A stretch of DNA of 64,000 nt from Begonia masoniana (GCA_022432975.1 CM039509.1:21483432-21547431), one strand, 5' to 3'. Counted from the first letter of the stretch, positions 22,752 through 34,960 are shown. Notes: generated by a model from the sequence alone, not told the origin. Made by a program: numbers and translations.

Positions 22752-25043
22752 TGTCACGCCTCAAATGGGACCCGTAACAGAATGGGGAACGACCCGGCCT
22801 GAAAAGGACTAGATCGTCCGACCCTTGAAACCAAATTTCAACAATCGCAGCAGAATATTAACCAATTAATATAAGTCAGTACCCGGACAGATAAATAAAC
22901 AGGTCCAACAAGTGACCCTAAATAATGTGATGATATAAGACAAATAAATTACAGTGTGTTGTAGACAAATTAAAGCTTACTCATTTCTCATAAATATCCA
23001 ACCTTAAAATTTAAAATGAGTCTTCCAAGGAAAAATTATTAATTTAGGGAATTCCTGCTTCAGATCCGGTAATTAAACCTCTTCTTGATTAGATTCTTAA
23101 AAATAATAGTCATTTGGGGTGAGTCGACTAAACTCAATAGGGGTAGAGTTTATTTCCAGCAGTAATAAAATATGTATGATTATGCTCAACAATAGAAGTT
23201 AAAAACATCGACGCTCGGCGGTCGTAGCCATGATTTGAAAACATCGACTATCTGCGGTTGCACGCCAAAATACCCTGATCAGGTTTAGGGTTTTTCGCCC
23301 AAGGACACGGCTCATACAGCTGTCCTATTACTTATAGTTAAAACCACAGTTTGCATCAATTGATAAAAGTATGCAACTGATAAAATTATGAATAAAACAA
23401 ATGGCATAAAATTAGATAGATATTTTATGCTTTAAATATACTTAACCAAAAATAAAATAAATCCCTACCTCGAGTGAACTTATAACAGGTCAAACCTGAT
23501 AATTCCAAGTCTCAATAATAAGTGGTCCAAAAGTCCAAGGTCAATGAATCCACACTTTATTCGATAAATTGGTACCTAAGCAATAGTAAAATCATTTAAA
23601 ACTAGATTAAAATCGATACATTTAAATTATCAACTCTTCCATCAATGTAATCCAACATTCATTGAGTGAAAATAGTTTCGATCTGCCAGACAATATATTC
23701 AAAATAGATACATATTATGATGGGTCTCAGTCCTTAATAGGTTTGGTTGACCATAATAAGTAGCTTCATAATCTCAATATCTTTACAATTAACAACCTAA
23801 GCCAGAAATCAAATCTAAAAACCAATTATCTGCAAGTAATTGAGTGGTTAAGAATATCAGATTTATACCTCTGAAGACCAATACAAACAGTCCGATCCGC
23901 TCTACCACTTCAGAAAATTCAACACCAAAGATTTCGAGGTATTTCTCTTCCAAAATTCACAGCACCAATAATCAACTAGATTTGGAAACATAAGTTTTCA
24001 AATCGTTTCTTAGTAAGACCAGCAAGATTCAACTACAATACCCACTTCTCTAGAACAAGAAAAGGGCTGAAGACGCTACTGAATGGAGAAAGATTGCTGC
24101 TCCAAATCGATAAGCTGGCAGAACAAGCTTTTGATACCCACAGTTCTGAGTTTGGTTCTTTGATTTACCAGTCGAGGAGTACAAAAAAAAAATACACAAA
24201 AGAGAGAGATAATGTGACGACCCCAACCCGGTAAGGACCGCCACGGACTTGACGTGACGTAATTATTTAATCATTTTCTTTTTTTAAAACACTTCCCATA
24301 ACCCTTAAACAAACTAACCATAACGTAACCTTAACTTTAAACTCTCGTAAGCACGTAAATTTTTCTTTTTATGTCACTCATAACGTATCGACTTCTAAAC
24401 CATTAAATCGAAGTCTCGGATTGTTGAAATCCCTTAAAATCACTCGTTCGTCGATCATCAAAACACAACACTAATACAACCTACAATTTCGGAAAACTCA
24501 AAAAAACGAACTGTGTGGATCGCTCTAAAAATCGAACGTATCCTTACCTGTTTTAAAATAACCAAACAGTTCCAGTATATTTCTAAAATTAAGACTCCAC
24601 ATTCTAAATGTTCTATTTCCACTACATATACATCAAAACTCGACTTTTCATACATTCTTTCTATCAAAACATCCAACCTACATACTTAAACATTTTCGTA
24701 CTTTCACAAACGAAACCGACACGTAGACCTACTAACCAACAAAACTAGCTCACATCATTTCGCCACAAAACAGTTCGGGGCACACCATCGGATCATCAAG
24801 CCAGGCCAAAACACACCTCGTCGCCACGAGCACCACCCGTCGACCACCTATTCTTTGTCATCAAGAGAAACTCTCACTTTCGCACCTGTCACCTACATCA
24901 TGCAACATATACATTAAGCCTAATGCTTAGTAAGAGAAAGCACTAAACATAACATTTACATATATGCATGACATTATTAAAAACATGTTCATTTCGTTTT
25001 CTTTTTGTTAACATTAACTCATTGTCTACGTAGTAGACCATTT

Positions 25044-25215
25044 CTTTGACCCGTGAGAACCATGACTTGCCCCGTGAGAACCATGACTTGCCCCGTGAGA
25101 AATCATAACTTGCCCCGTGAGAAATCATAACTTGCCCAGTGAGAAATCATACATCTTATCCTGTGAGAAACATATGACTTGCCCCGTGAGAAATCATACA
25201 TCTTATCCCGTGAGA
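25044..25215 (-). repeat. ~22-30 bp tandem repeat (cttgccccgtgagaa)
   Basis: Eight or so units built on cttgccccgtgagaaatcat or tatcccgtgagaaacat. It is an expanded form of the ggggcaaggca repeat seen at 7045-7125 in the A LTR. Confidence 0.9.
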
Positions 25216-25537
25216 AACATACATCGTTCGGAATTCATGATCGTTCTTTAATTTGACGTTACATAAAACATGCTCATAAATAGTTCGTATGCACAGTTAG
25301 GAAAAACATGATGCATGAGGAATTCACGTATAACATACCATCAAACACATCACCAAACAATTCACTATATACATGGACATACATTATTCTTAACTAACTT
25401 CACAAACAACTAATAACTAACATTCTAGACTACCCGACTCAGCAAACCCCACAATCAGAAAATCATCATCAAAATACAAAAGCCTAACGTTGACACGATG
25501 TAGGGCCTTAAGGGCCGGAAACCTAGCACCCACTTAC

Positions 25538-25582
25538 CTGGCATCCGTAGCAAGCCGAGCACCGTCCAAAAGCCGTGTCCAC
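25538..25582 (-). other. 45-nt exon-like segment in minus-strand solo LTR
   Basis: On the minus strand it lies between tgccttag and gtaagtggg, and ends gccag like the A and E copies. Confidence 0.55.
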
Positions 25583-26424
25583 CTAAGGCATTTCATAAAT
25601 AAAGGTATTAAAATCGATCCTAAATATCAAAACATTGCATTAGAACTCGCTCGGCATAACTAAACTCTCACTTTCGTGAAAACATCTCAAACTACTATTT
25701 TTAGCCTAATCCAACTAAAACCTAACTAAACGGGCAACTAATTTGGGTTCGGTAAAAACCGACCCAAAACTTCAAACGTGCATAACTTTTACGTCGGTTA
25801 TCGGAATCGAACGATTCTAGCGGCCACGTACTCCTCTAATAGCCTATTTTAACCTGCCAAAAGGAATTTCAAAACAAATGACCGTAGCTAGGTCAAATCA
25901 GGCAAAACCTGAACTGCCCTAACCGGGAAATTTCCCCATTTCGATTTTCCATCAATTCTCACCCAATACCTCACTAATCTATCATATTCTAACCGATTAA
26001 GCATAGTTTAACACAAAATTAGGGCTTCTAAATTTAGAAACCAGAAATGCACAGCACACACCTCACGGTTTCACTCTGAAAATAGGGTACTCCAGCCCTC
26101 CGTGGATCGCCCCTCACACACCCCTAAATCCTCCTAATTTTCGTCACAAAACCGCCAAGAAAACGACCCAACCCGCAGGCCACTCACGGCCGAGCAACAG
26201 AGAGAAAACAGGGAGGGGGAGCTACCTGTTTTCGGTCAGGTCAGGTGCGGAAAAAACCGAACCGAGCCCTGGCTTCAGCTCGCCGGCGTCTTCACGTCTG
26301 AACGGTGGTCGGAGCCGTGGTCGCCGTCGGAGGGATGCTCGGCGTTGTCTCCCTCGTCTCTCTCGGCGTCGGGCTCGAGCTCGAATATAACAACATAATG
26401 GTTTTTAACCATTCTGTTGTTTTA

Positions 26425-26426
<2 letters not shown>

Positions 26427-26481
<55 letters not shown>
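26427..26481. repeat. (AAT)n microsatellite
   Basis: About 17 uninterrupted aat units in the solo LTR. Confidence 0.97.
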
Positions 26482-27125
26482 TATAATCCTAATATTAATT
26501 CCTATTAAAACATTAATATACCGTTTTGCCCTCCCGTGCATTCGGCATCTTTTGAAATTTCGGTAAATCCCGTATATCTCCACAAATTCAAATTAATCGT
26601 TAGGACCCTAATAACACTTTCTTTTCGTAAAACGGACTTGATTTACTATTTTTACGAATTAACATACTAAAAGGCTAAAACGGGAACTCTAGCATTACTC
26701 TTTCGATTTGAGTTTCTAAAATTTCACTTATTCCTCTAAAAATTCCCATAAATTCCTAGGGCTCAAAAGAAACATCCCGCTCAAGAAAGTACATTAATTT
26801 GCTATTTTACGAAAATTACCTAAGAAATTAGAAAATCCTAAGATCCGAAAACCCGGGCGTTACAGATAAAACTATGGCGGAAAAGAACTTAGCAGAAAGA
26901 GAATTTAATGGGAAGAGAGAAAAGGAGAGGAAGAGGGCAGACGCAAGAGAGAAATAAAAACAAACGAAAAGCTTATGCAGAGGAAGCTTCACAAAAGAGT
27001 GTTTATGGAGAGGGTGAAGGAGACAACATAACAGAGAGGGAGGTGAGTGATTAATGAGGGAAGAAAAATTTTCCAAAACATTTACTTCTTTGACGAAATG
27101 CCCCCATTTAATACGTTGGGTCTCA

Positions 27126-27575
27126 CATATGCAGTCGGATCGTATTCTTCAGGGCAATGTCGTCTTAGTGGGGGATGCTACCCTTTATGCTCGCCTGATT
27201 GTCATGGGCGTAGAGGTTTACGATCTAATCCTAGGGATGGACTGGCTATCTCAGCACTTCGCCACCATCGATTGTCGATCCGGGATTGTAACCTTTCCAC
27301 CCTTAGGTAAAGCAGAGTTTTCTTATCAGGCAATGAACCGACTGAGTGGATCGCCTATTTCCTATTCTATGAAAGTAAACGAGCAGTTTAAAGGTGAGTG
27401 CTCTATTTATTTGGCCACAGTAATTGATACTCAGTTGCTTAGTAGTGTAAAGCTGAGTGACATTCCTATAGTCAGAGAATTCTCTGAGATCTTCCTTGAT
27501 GATCTCCCCGGTTTACCACCAGACCGGGAGATTGAATTTGTGATTGATGTTTATCTGAGTTCGGCGCCAGTGTAA
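27126..27575 (+). pseudogene. Element B aspartic protease, C-terminal half and linker
   Basis: Resumes the protease with HMQSDRILQGNV, YDLILGMDWLSQHF and DCRSGIVTF, then the linker to RT (LPGLPPDREIEFVIDV). The stop at 27573 is a TCA to TAA type transversion, one of few here that is not C-to-T. Confidence 0.92.
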
Positions 27576-28400
27576 AAAAATGCATATAGATTGGCGCCTG
27601 CTGAGTTGAAAGAGTTGAAATCTCAGTTGGAGGAGTTGCTAGACAAGGGTTTCATACGACCCAGTTTTTCACCCTGGGGTGCGCCCGTTCTATTCGTCAA
27701 GAACAAAGACGGAACCCTCAGGATGTGTGTGGATTACAGAGAGCTGAATAAGCTCATAGTGAAGAATAAGTATCCACTGCCACGGATCGATGATTTGTTT
27801 GATCAATTACAGGGTGCCCGAGTATTTTCCAGGATTGACCTACGCTCGGGTTACTATCAGTTAAAGGTCCGGAAGGAGGATATTCAGAAGACGGCATTCC
27901 GAATGAGGTATGGGCATTATGAGTTCCTTGTCATGTCTCTTGGACTTACTAATGCCCCTGCAGCGTTTATGGATTTAATGAACCGCGTTTTCAAGGAGTA
28001 CCTGGACAAGTTCGTTGTAGTCTTTATCGACGACATATTGATTTATTCTAAGACGAAGGAGGAGCATGAAGAGCAATTGCGAATTGTTCTAGGAATTTTA
28101 CAACAACACCAGCTTTATCCGAAGTTCTCTAAATGTGAATTTTGGCTGGACAAGATCAGTTTTCTCGACCATATAATATCGGAAGAAGGAGTTTCTGTTG
28201 ATCCGAGCAAAATTTAGGTGGTCAGAGATTGGCCACAGCCTAAAAACGTGCGTGAAGTACATGGATTTCTTGGGTTTGATGGTTATTATCGGAAGTTTAT
28301 AGAAGGCTTTTCGAAGATTGCAGTTCCTCTTTCACGCCTGACTCGGAAGAACGAAAAGTTTGTATGGTCGGCTGCTTGTGACAACAGTTTTATGGATTTA
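27576..28400 (+). pseudogene. Element B reverse transcriptase
   Basis: The Ty3/gypsy RT is nearly intact. It has [32 protein letters not shown], the [11 protein letters not shown] block, the catalytic FIDDILIYS (about 28024-28050) and the thumb/connection (GYYRKFIEGFSK). The only stop is at 28216 (CAG to TAG type). Frame is kept throughout. Confidence 0.94.
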
Positions 28401-28803
28401 AAGCAGAGATTGACTACAGCTCCAGTGTTGATATTGCCTGTTGAAGGTGATAAATTCTGTATATATTGCGATGTGTCCGTAGTTGGACTCGGATGCGTGC
28501 TTATGCAGGAAGGTAGGGTGATTGCTTATGCTTCTAGACAGCTGAAGTCGTATGAGTAGAATTATCCTACGCATGATCTGGAGTTAGCAGCCGTGGTCTT
28601 CGCACTGAAGATTTGGAGACATTATTTATATGGGCAGCAATGCGAGATATTTTCTGACCACAAAAGCTTGAAGTACTTATTTACACAAAAGAAACTTAAT
28701 ATGCGACAAAGAAGGTGGCTGGAGTTCATGAAAGACTATGATTTCGATATCAAGTACCATCCAGGAAAGGCGAACAAGGTCGTTGATGCTTTAAGCCGAA
28801 TGC
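28401..28803 (+). pseudogene. Element B RNase H
   Basis: Contains [16 protein letters not shown] with the first catalytic Asp intact, [33 protein letters not shown] and [17 protein letters not shown]. One stop at 28557 (CAG to TAG type) interrupts it. Confidence 0.93.
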
Positions 28804-30356
28804 CTTCTGCGAGTCAGCCTTCACTTGCAGCGATGTCGGTTACATTGCGGTCTGAGATTGAGAGGTTCGATGTGGAGATAGTGGCAGAGTTGTCCAGTAT
28901 GCTCACCAACATTTCTCTCAGGCCGACTATTCTGGATAAAATACGTGAAGCTCAGCAGAATGATATGGAGTGCGAGGAGTTTCGGTTGGGCTTGACATCC
29001 AAGAATTTGTCGGATTTCCATTTATCAGAGGATGGTATTCTAAAATTCAGGCATAGGTGGTACGTGCCTAACAATGAGGAGCTAAAGAAGGAGATATTGG
29101 CTGAGACACATTCTTCAGCTTATTATGTGCACCCGGGAAGTACCAAGATGTACTGGGATTTGAAACAACACTTCTGGTTGCCGAACATGAAGAGGGAAGT
29201 TGCAAATTATGTTGAAACCTGTTTAGTTTGTCAACAGGTGAAAGTAGAACACCAGAGGCCGGCCGGAACACTATAGCCACTGCCTATTCCGGAGTGGAAA
29301 TGGGAGTAGATCTCCATGGATTTTATTGTGGGGCTCCCGAGAAAGACGAAGGGTCATGACGACATCTGGGTGATTGTGGACCGATTGACAAAGTTGGCTC
29401 ACTTTTTATCTGTGAAGATGACATCTTCTATGGACCAGCTCGCCGAGCTTTATTTGTAGGAGGTCGTGAGATTGCACGGAGTACCAGTTTCGATTGTCTC
29501 AGACAGAGATCCGAGGTTTACATCGAAGTTCTGGAAGAGTTTGCAAAAAGCTATGGGAACTCAGCTAATTTCAGCACAGTTTTTCATCCTCAGACTGATG
29601 GTCAGACAGAGAGAACAAATCAGATTCTGGAGGATATGCTCAGAGCTTGCGTGTTGGAATTTCAAGGATCGTGGAGCAGATATTTGCCACTGATCGAATT
29701 CTCTTATAACAACAGATTCCAGGCTACCATCAGTATGGCTCCGTACGAGGCTTTGTATGAGCGAAAGTGTAGCTCTCCGCTGTATTGGGATGAGGTTGGT
29801 GAAGCCAATATTGTTGGTCCCGAGATTCTACAGCAAACGGCAGAGAAGACTGCGATTATTAGACAGCGTATCGAGATAGCTCAGAGTCGACAGAAGAGCT
29901 ATGCTGACACGAGACGGAGGGAACTGGAATTCGAAGAAGGTGATGAGGTTTACTTGAAAGTTTCTCTGTTTAAAGGTGTTATGAGATTCAGAAAGAAGGG
30001 CAAGTTAAACCCTCGTTATGTGGGGCCCTTTCCTATTTTGAAGAAGATCGGGAAGACAGTGTATCGACTACAGCTTTTCGGCTTCAATGGAAGGTATCCA
30101 TAATGTATTTCATGTCTCTATGCTTCAGAAATGTTTGCGCTATCCATCTCATATTGTAGAGGTAAGAGAGATTGAGGTACAGCCTACCTTGACTTATGAG
30201 GAGAAGCCGGTACATATTTTGGAGTCTTCCATCAAAGTTTTACGCAACAAAGAGATTCCGCTAGTTAAAGTCCTATGGTGGAACCACGAGATTGAAGAAG
30301 CGACTTGGGAGCGACAGCAAGATATGATGGCTAGGTATCCCGAGTTGTTTGTGTAA
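28804..30356 (+). pseudogene. Element B integrase and chromodomain-like tail
   Basis: HHCC zinc-binding part at 29100-29250 ([20 protein letters not shown]). The core follows with [31 protein letters not shown] and [10 protein letters not shown]. The tail has MAPYEALYERKC, YVGPFPI and the chromodomain-like VLRNKEIPLVKVLWWNH with EEATWER, ending at TAA 30354-30356. Stops at 29275, 29308 and 29458 look like CAG to TAG. A one-base loss near 29572 and a shift near 30085 change the frame twice. The domain order and tail match Tekay/Del chromoviruses. Confidence 0.93.
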
Positions 30357-30365
30357 TCAAATTTT

Positions 30366-30396
30366 GAGGACAAAATTTTAAATAAGGTGGATGGAA
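30366..30396 (+). other. Element B polypurine tract
   Basis: gaggacaaaattttaaataa followed by ggtggatggaa lies directly before the 3' LTR. Confidence 0.88.
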
Positions 30397-32918
30397 TGTA
30401 ACACCCGGATTTACGGGATTTTGTAATTACAGAATATAATGGCATTTTTGTTATTATGTCAAATCAAGTCCATTTTGCGAAAAGAAAGCTTTATTATGAT
30501 TCTAATGATTTATAAGGATTTTAAGAAAATTTCAGGGATTTTAGGAGTTAAACGCTAATTTTACGAGAATTACGGTTATCGTAATATAAAGGATGTTTTA
30601 GTAAAAATAGTAAGCGGGGTTCGAATTGCGAACGGACAGTTTTAAAAAAACCTAGTAATAAGTTGGATTTATTGGTGAAATAAGAGAATTTGGAGAAAAT
30701 GAATCGTTAGAAAATTAACGAAACAAAGGATGAAACAAATAGAAAATCAAAGGAAGGGCGAAAAGGTAAACTACCAAGTCAATTTTTATAAAAAAATAAC
30801 ACAACTCTCTTTTCTCCCTCATTCTTCTCTCTTCCTGCGTGAACTCCTCTCCCTCCAGGCGATTCTCTTCATCGCCACTCACGGCTGTTCCTCTTCTGAC
30901 CACCGTTTTTCCTCCGACGACTTCCGATCCTTCACGTTTTCTCCTCCTCTCGCAACCCTAGGTATGATTATTTTCTTTTGGAACGTTATAGTTTGGTTTT
31001 CACGGAGTTTAAATGATTAGGGTTCGTTTAGGGTTTTGTGAAAAATGCGAATTAGGGTTAAAAATCGGTAGGGTTACCGTATTGGTGAATCTATTAAATG
31101 AATTAAACGTTATTGGACGAAATCTAGAGTGTATTTGGTGTTTAGGTTGAAAAATTGGATTTTTAGGTTTGAGAATCTCCGTCAATGGAGTTTAGAAATT
31201 TACGAGCGTGAATTCTCGGTAAAATGCCTTATTGAGCTAAGTTATAATTTAAGGAGAATTTCCTTAGTTAAGTTTTCGTTGAATTTCGACGTTAATCGGT
31301 TGAATCTCGTGTTAATGTTAATTGTTGTGTTTTGTCTCAGACAAACGATGCTCGTGGACGGAGCTCGAAGTTCAGCGCGCACAAGGTAAGTTCTCGTGAT
31401 TTACTTGGCCGAGAGGCCTACACCGTACGTCGATGTCGCGTCGAGGATCTTTGGAGAATCATTTGTTAAATGTTTAGATTGGGTAGTTAGGATTAGTTCT
31501 TTTATAGGATATGCTTTTAATTGCTTTTATGGTCTCGATGGTATGTATGATGTTTGTTTATTTTATGTCTATAACTGTTCATGCATCACGTATTTTAAAA
31601 TAGCATGAAAACGGACTTCTGCACGTGTTTAAGAAAATGAAATGAATGAACGTAATGAATCAATGTAATCTGTGTCTGGTTACGCAAGGTGGGGCTCAGG
31701 CACAGCTGTTACGGGTGCGAGCGTGTATCCCCCCCCCCCCCCCCCCCCGTTAGGTGAAGAGGGGCAGTCCGACCGCGGGATGTGTCCTCTCCATCCAATA
31801 GGCTGAGACCTCGGTGACATTCTGTCTGTGATGTAATCAAAAGAAAATGTTGCATGATTTCTGAAACTCATATGCACAGCATGCATTTACATTTACGAAA
31901 CTTCCTGAGCCTTTAGCTCATAGTTGTCTGTATGGTGTAGGTGATATCGAAGCCGGTGAGGACGACATTCCTCCACCCGATGTACAGAATGATTGAAGAA
32001 GAACGGCTGCGGTGGTGTGCATGGGCAGTCGACGCGTATTTTGATCCGTGGGGTGGGGGGGGGGGGTAACAATTAGGTATTTTGAGGGTTTTTGGGCGAA
32101 ATGGGTTGATTGTGGGTTATTGTATAGTGGATTATTGTATAGTTAGAAACATTTTAGGATGTTTCGTTTTGGATAGTGGGTAGGTTATGTTTTGAGTTTT
32201 TTTTTAAAACGTTTTGGAAATGTATTTTGTAAATGTTTGGTATTAGGGAAATGTTCAGTTTTTAAACCGAACCACGTAGTTCGTTTTTACGAAAACGGGT
32301 TATGTTTTAATTGAGTTTTGAGTCGTTATTTCGGGTGATTGATGAAGTGAGGAATGATGAGGTTTTGAGTGAGTTATGTTGGGATGTATATTTGATGAAA
32401 TGGTGAAGGGTTTGTTTAGTGTATAGGGAAGCAGGGGAAGAGAAGGAAAGAAGAATGAGGGAAGAAGGAAGAGGGGAGGCAGTGGAGTTGGCGACCAATC
32501 GCCAAGGGTGGCGATCGGTCACCAAGAAGGATCACGCTCTGGAAAAATTCCAGAGCGTGTGGCGATCGATCGCATGGTTTTGGGCAATCGATCGCCCTTC
32601 TTTGGTCGCGCGGCGATCACAGATTGCCTTGTGAGGCGATCGCTGGCAAAACCAGCGATCGCCCCTTCATTTTAAGGGGCGATTGCCCCTTTTGCTCCCT
32701 GTTTTGTCTTTTCTCCTGCTGCTTATGTTTTTAAGTTTTAATTAAGGTTTTCTTTTAATTGTTTTAAAGTTTTATTACGTGGTTTTCAAAATAGATTCGA
32801 ACGTTTTACAAATTTTGGTTTCCACTTTAAATTCCGCTTAAATGCAATTAAAGTTATTAGGATAAAAGAAAAAAAAAATATAATAAGAAAAATTGGGTAT
32901 AGTATTAGGGTCGCTACA
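30397..32918 (+). mobile_element. Element B 3' LTR
   Basis: 2,522 bp, uninterrupted, TGTAACACCCGG to GGGTCGCTACA. TATA-like at 30785-30799; 45-nt exon-like segment 31341-31385; hairpin 32533-32559; palindrome cluster 32486-32670. It carries a C18 run at 31731-31748 and a G10-11 run near 32054 that the 5' LTR lacks. Confidence 0.95.
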
Positions 32919-32923
32919 TATAT
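32919..32923. repeat. TSD of element B, right copy (tatat)
   Basis: Matches tatag at 7377-7381 in four of five bases. Confidence 0.72.
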
Positions 32924-34018
32924 GGTTAATTGTGGATGATGTCTATTTTGGATAAATTGTATAGTGGATTAACTTGGAGATAATGTTTATTTTGGATGGT
33001 TTTATTGATGGGTTTACCTTTTGGATGATTTTACGAGTTCCGTTGTGTACGTTTGATGTCGATGATATAGGTTATGTTTTTGGGTCGGATTTGGTGATTT
33101 GAATGCGTATATTTGTACGTAAATGTGGTATGTTAGGTGGAGATACATATAGATGAATTGAGGAATTTTTAGGTGAAAAAGTGGAGAAATTGGCAAAGGA
33201 AATAAGAAGAAAGGAAGGAGGCGAGCTGGGCGCGGTTGCCGCGCAAGGCAGCAAGGAAGGGCGAGCAAGGCGCGTGGTGTGCACGCTGCCCTGCTTAGCC
33301 GATCGATCGACCAAGTTACTGTTCAATCTTGCAAATTCCAAAGAGTTCGCCGATCGATCATCCCCTCAGCCGATCGACCGGCCAACAGTAGCGGTGTGCA
33401 GTAGGCGCGATGTTGGCGCGCGCGGCACAGGCGCGCATGGCACAGGCGCGCGCCAAGGCCACATGGCACACTTGTGGTTAGCTAGCGTGGTACGGACGGG
33501 CAGGGCTCGTGCCGTGGCCGCGTAGTGTGCTCGCAGTCAGCAAGCGCGGCGCGTGCATGGTGCGCGGCACGCTCGTGGTTAGCGAGCACGGCATTGGCAC
33601 GCAGGGCGCGCGCCGTGGCCTCGTAGCGGGCGTGAGGTTAGCGAGCGCGACACGTATTGGCCGTGCGGTGCGGGCGCAGCACGGGGACGCAGCGGTGCAC
33701 TGAGGTTAGCGAGCGCTATGTCTGCACGTTGCACGCAATGGGCATGCGCGCCGAAGGTAGGGTGCGCCCCATGCCTAAGCCTTTCATGTCTTTTTGGGTC
33801 CCAAGTTTAATATGATGTTTCCCAACCCTAAACGATTCTTTTGACACACGTTTTAAGTTAGGCTTTAAATGTCAATGGAGGATGATTGATTGTCCCAGTT
33901 CGTTCTTTAATGTGTTAAAGAGAAAAAACAAAAAATTTTACGTCAACGGACGAGGGCTAAGTGAAATGTAAGTCACGGTAATTCTGTGACGGCCCTAGAC
34001 GAGGTTGGGGTCATCACA
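32924..34018 (+). mobile_element. Element A 3' LTR, second part
   Basis: Continues from 7381. The order of motifs matches the E LTR at 46800-47742 (gatgggttta, the tttggtgat region, gatcgatcg palindromes, and a terminal ggccctagacgaggttgggg), and it ends TCATCACA. It contains gccgatcgatcgacc-type palindromes at 33297-33390 and a GC-rich degenerate tandem repeat at 33410-33725. Confidence 0.9.
33410..33725 (+). repeat. GC-rich degenerate tandem repeat in A LTR
   Basis: Recurring ggttagcgagcgcg and gcgcgcgccgtggcc units with irregular spacing. The equivalent GC-rich modules in D (2660-2850) and E (47110-47470) are shorter, so this one expanded locally. Confidence 0.75.
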
Positions 34019-34151
34019 GCGGCGGCAAAAGGATTTGACGTCCCCTCATGCTACGGCTCCCTATGGTCTGAACCCGGTGCCGCATTAGGTTAAGGAGCTG
34101 GGCGAGAATAGCTCCTTCGCATCCTAAAGCGCGCTGCCCTCCTAGGCACAC
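34019..34151 (-). other. nad2 intron 1, 5' part (group II), truncated
   Basis: On the minus strand the sequence after the exon begins GTGTGCCTAGGAGG, a group II-like 5' boundary. It is cut after 133 bp by the A LTR. Confidence 0.6.
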
Positions 34152-34335
34152 AACACTAAGTAATCCATGCCAACCCACATTACTGACTAACGGTAGATAA
34201 TCTTCTTTCTTAGAGATACTAAATACAACTCCATGAATGAGCAAAATGAAAGTTACATTAATGAGAAAGATCTCTAGGGAAACCGCTAAAAAAAGATTGA
34301 ACATGTGGGAGGATCCGAACGAATTTAGCTTTCAT
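34152..34335 (-). pseudogene. nad2: nad2 exon 1 fragment (mitochondrial NADH dehydrogenase subunit 2)
   Basis: Translating the minus strand from ATG at 34335-34333 gives MKAKFVRILPHMFNLF, then EIFLINVTFILLIHGVVFS, SKKEDYLPLVSN and VGWHGLLSV. This is the start of plant mitochondrial NADH dehydrogenase subunit 2, a proton-pumping membrane subunit of complex I, with several substitutions. In plants the gene is split by group II introns, one of them trans-spliced, and the exon here ends where an intron-like GTGTG begins. Only this exon is present, so it is a transferred fragment and not functional. Confidence 0.88.
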
Positions 34336-34559
34336 TTCCCCCGTATGGTATGGAGCACTGAGTTACTTACGTAAAGGTCTTCAACAGGCAGGCAGCATAG
34401 CCATTTCAAAGCGGCGGCTAGGAGGAATCACTAGACCAGCAGCCAGACCAACAAGGAATGTTTAATGATGGTGATTCCACATCAGGCTCAATCTTTAAAG
34501 AATGGACAACAATAATAAGAAAATAAATAGGAAGAAGAAAAAAGAAAACACACTTTCAT

Positions 34560-34960
34560 TGAATTCATTCAAATCTGTCGAATAAGTGATAATCCTCTTG
34601 AATTTTTCTTACCTTTTTGTAGAGCTTTGAGTTTATGGCATCAGTGCCTTCTAATTCTCTGAGCTTCCTTTCTAGGGTGCTCATATTCTAGTCTATGCCT
34701 TGAGGTGTGACTATAGAATCAATCATTATTATTTCCCTCTGCTCCATCAAGAACGGATGGGGATCTAATTGGGACATGCGCAAAATGATTTCATTCTTGA
34801 TCTTGAGGATCGTCTGGATATCCTCGAGATCAAGAACTTGATCATGATAAAGAAAATAGCACCTTCTTATATGCTCTTCAGCGTAGGAGAAATCGTGTGC
34901 AACCTCTACCTCAAATCAAAAGCACGGGAGGTGGAATCCTGTGCAAACAAGACTCCAATG
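34560..34960 (-). pseudogene. Unrecognised coding-like fragment
   Basis: The minus strand holds an open stretch over about 34600-34890 with residues such as FSYAEEHIRRCYFLYHDQV, LDLEDIQTILKIKNEIILRM and QLDPHPFLMEQREIIMID, then one stop and STLERKLRELEGTDAINSK. The composition looks like real protein, and a second frame upstream suggests a frameshift near 34905. I cannot place it in a family. It may be nuclear or retroelement DNA captured within the organelle-like segment. Confidence 0.35.

Larger units (their letters stand above)
24214..26864 (-). mobile_element. Minus-strand solo LTR (A/E group) inside G
   Basis: 2,651 bp. On the minus strand it runs from TGTAACGCCCGGG to GGGGTCGTCACA, flanked by gataa at 24209-24213 and 26865-26869. 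It shares with the A LTR the ggggcaag repeat and the 45-nt exon-like segment (25538-25582 here). No internal region, so it is an LTR-LTR recombination product. It includes a ~22-bp tandem repeat at 25044-25215 and an (AAT)n tract. Confidence 0.93.
22752..27125 (-). mobile_element. Insertion G: LTR-like element in B protease (with nested solo LTR)
   Basis: The host frame is cut at catatgc (22745-22751), and the same seven bases recur at 27126-27132, marking a duplicated target. Without the nested solo LTR, G is about 1.7 kb. Read on the minus strand its ends are TGAGACCC...GGCGTGACA, i.e. TG...CA, and it has no coding domain or PBS. I read it as a solo LTR of another family on the minus strand. 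A 7-bp duplication is longer than usual for LTR elements, so part of it may be chance. Confidence 0.65.
7382..32918 (+). mobile_element. Element B: full Ty3/gypsy (Tekay/Del-like) element, with nested insertions
   Basis: A complete LTR retrotransposon with two LTRs of about 2.5 kb, PBS, gag, protease, RT, RNase H, integrase, chromodomain-like tail and PPT. It sits inside the A LTR and is itself hit by element C (in the 5' LTR) and by insertion G (in the protease, with a further solo LTR inside G). Excluding those, it is about 9.7 kb. All coding domains are present but dead through stops and three frameshifts. In the first 310 bp of the two LTRs I count about fourteen differences, against four for the younger element C inside it. 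Confidence 0.95.

Noticed and set aside
27047..27310. 87-codon frame overlapping the B protease junction
   Set aside because: It is an out-of-frame shadow of the protease and of the edge of insertion G.
31731..32064. C18 and G10 homopolymers as functional tracts
   Set aside because: They are absent from the paired LTR and are prone to slippage or sequencing error.
32419..32634. Frames over the AGG-rich and CGATCG region of B LTRs
   Set aside because: Simple-sequence and palindrome composition leaves few stops; no domain, and no matching frame in the LTRs of C, E or F.
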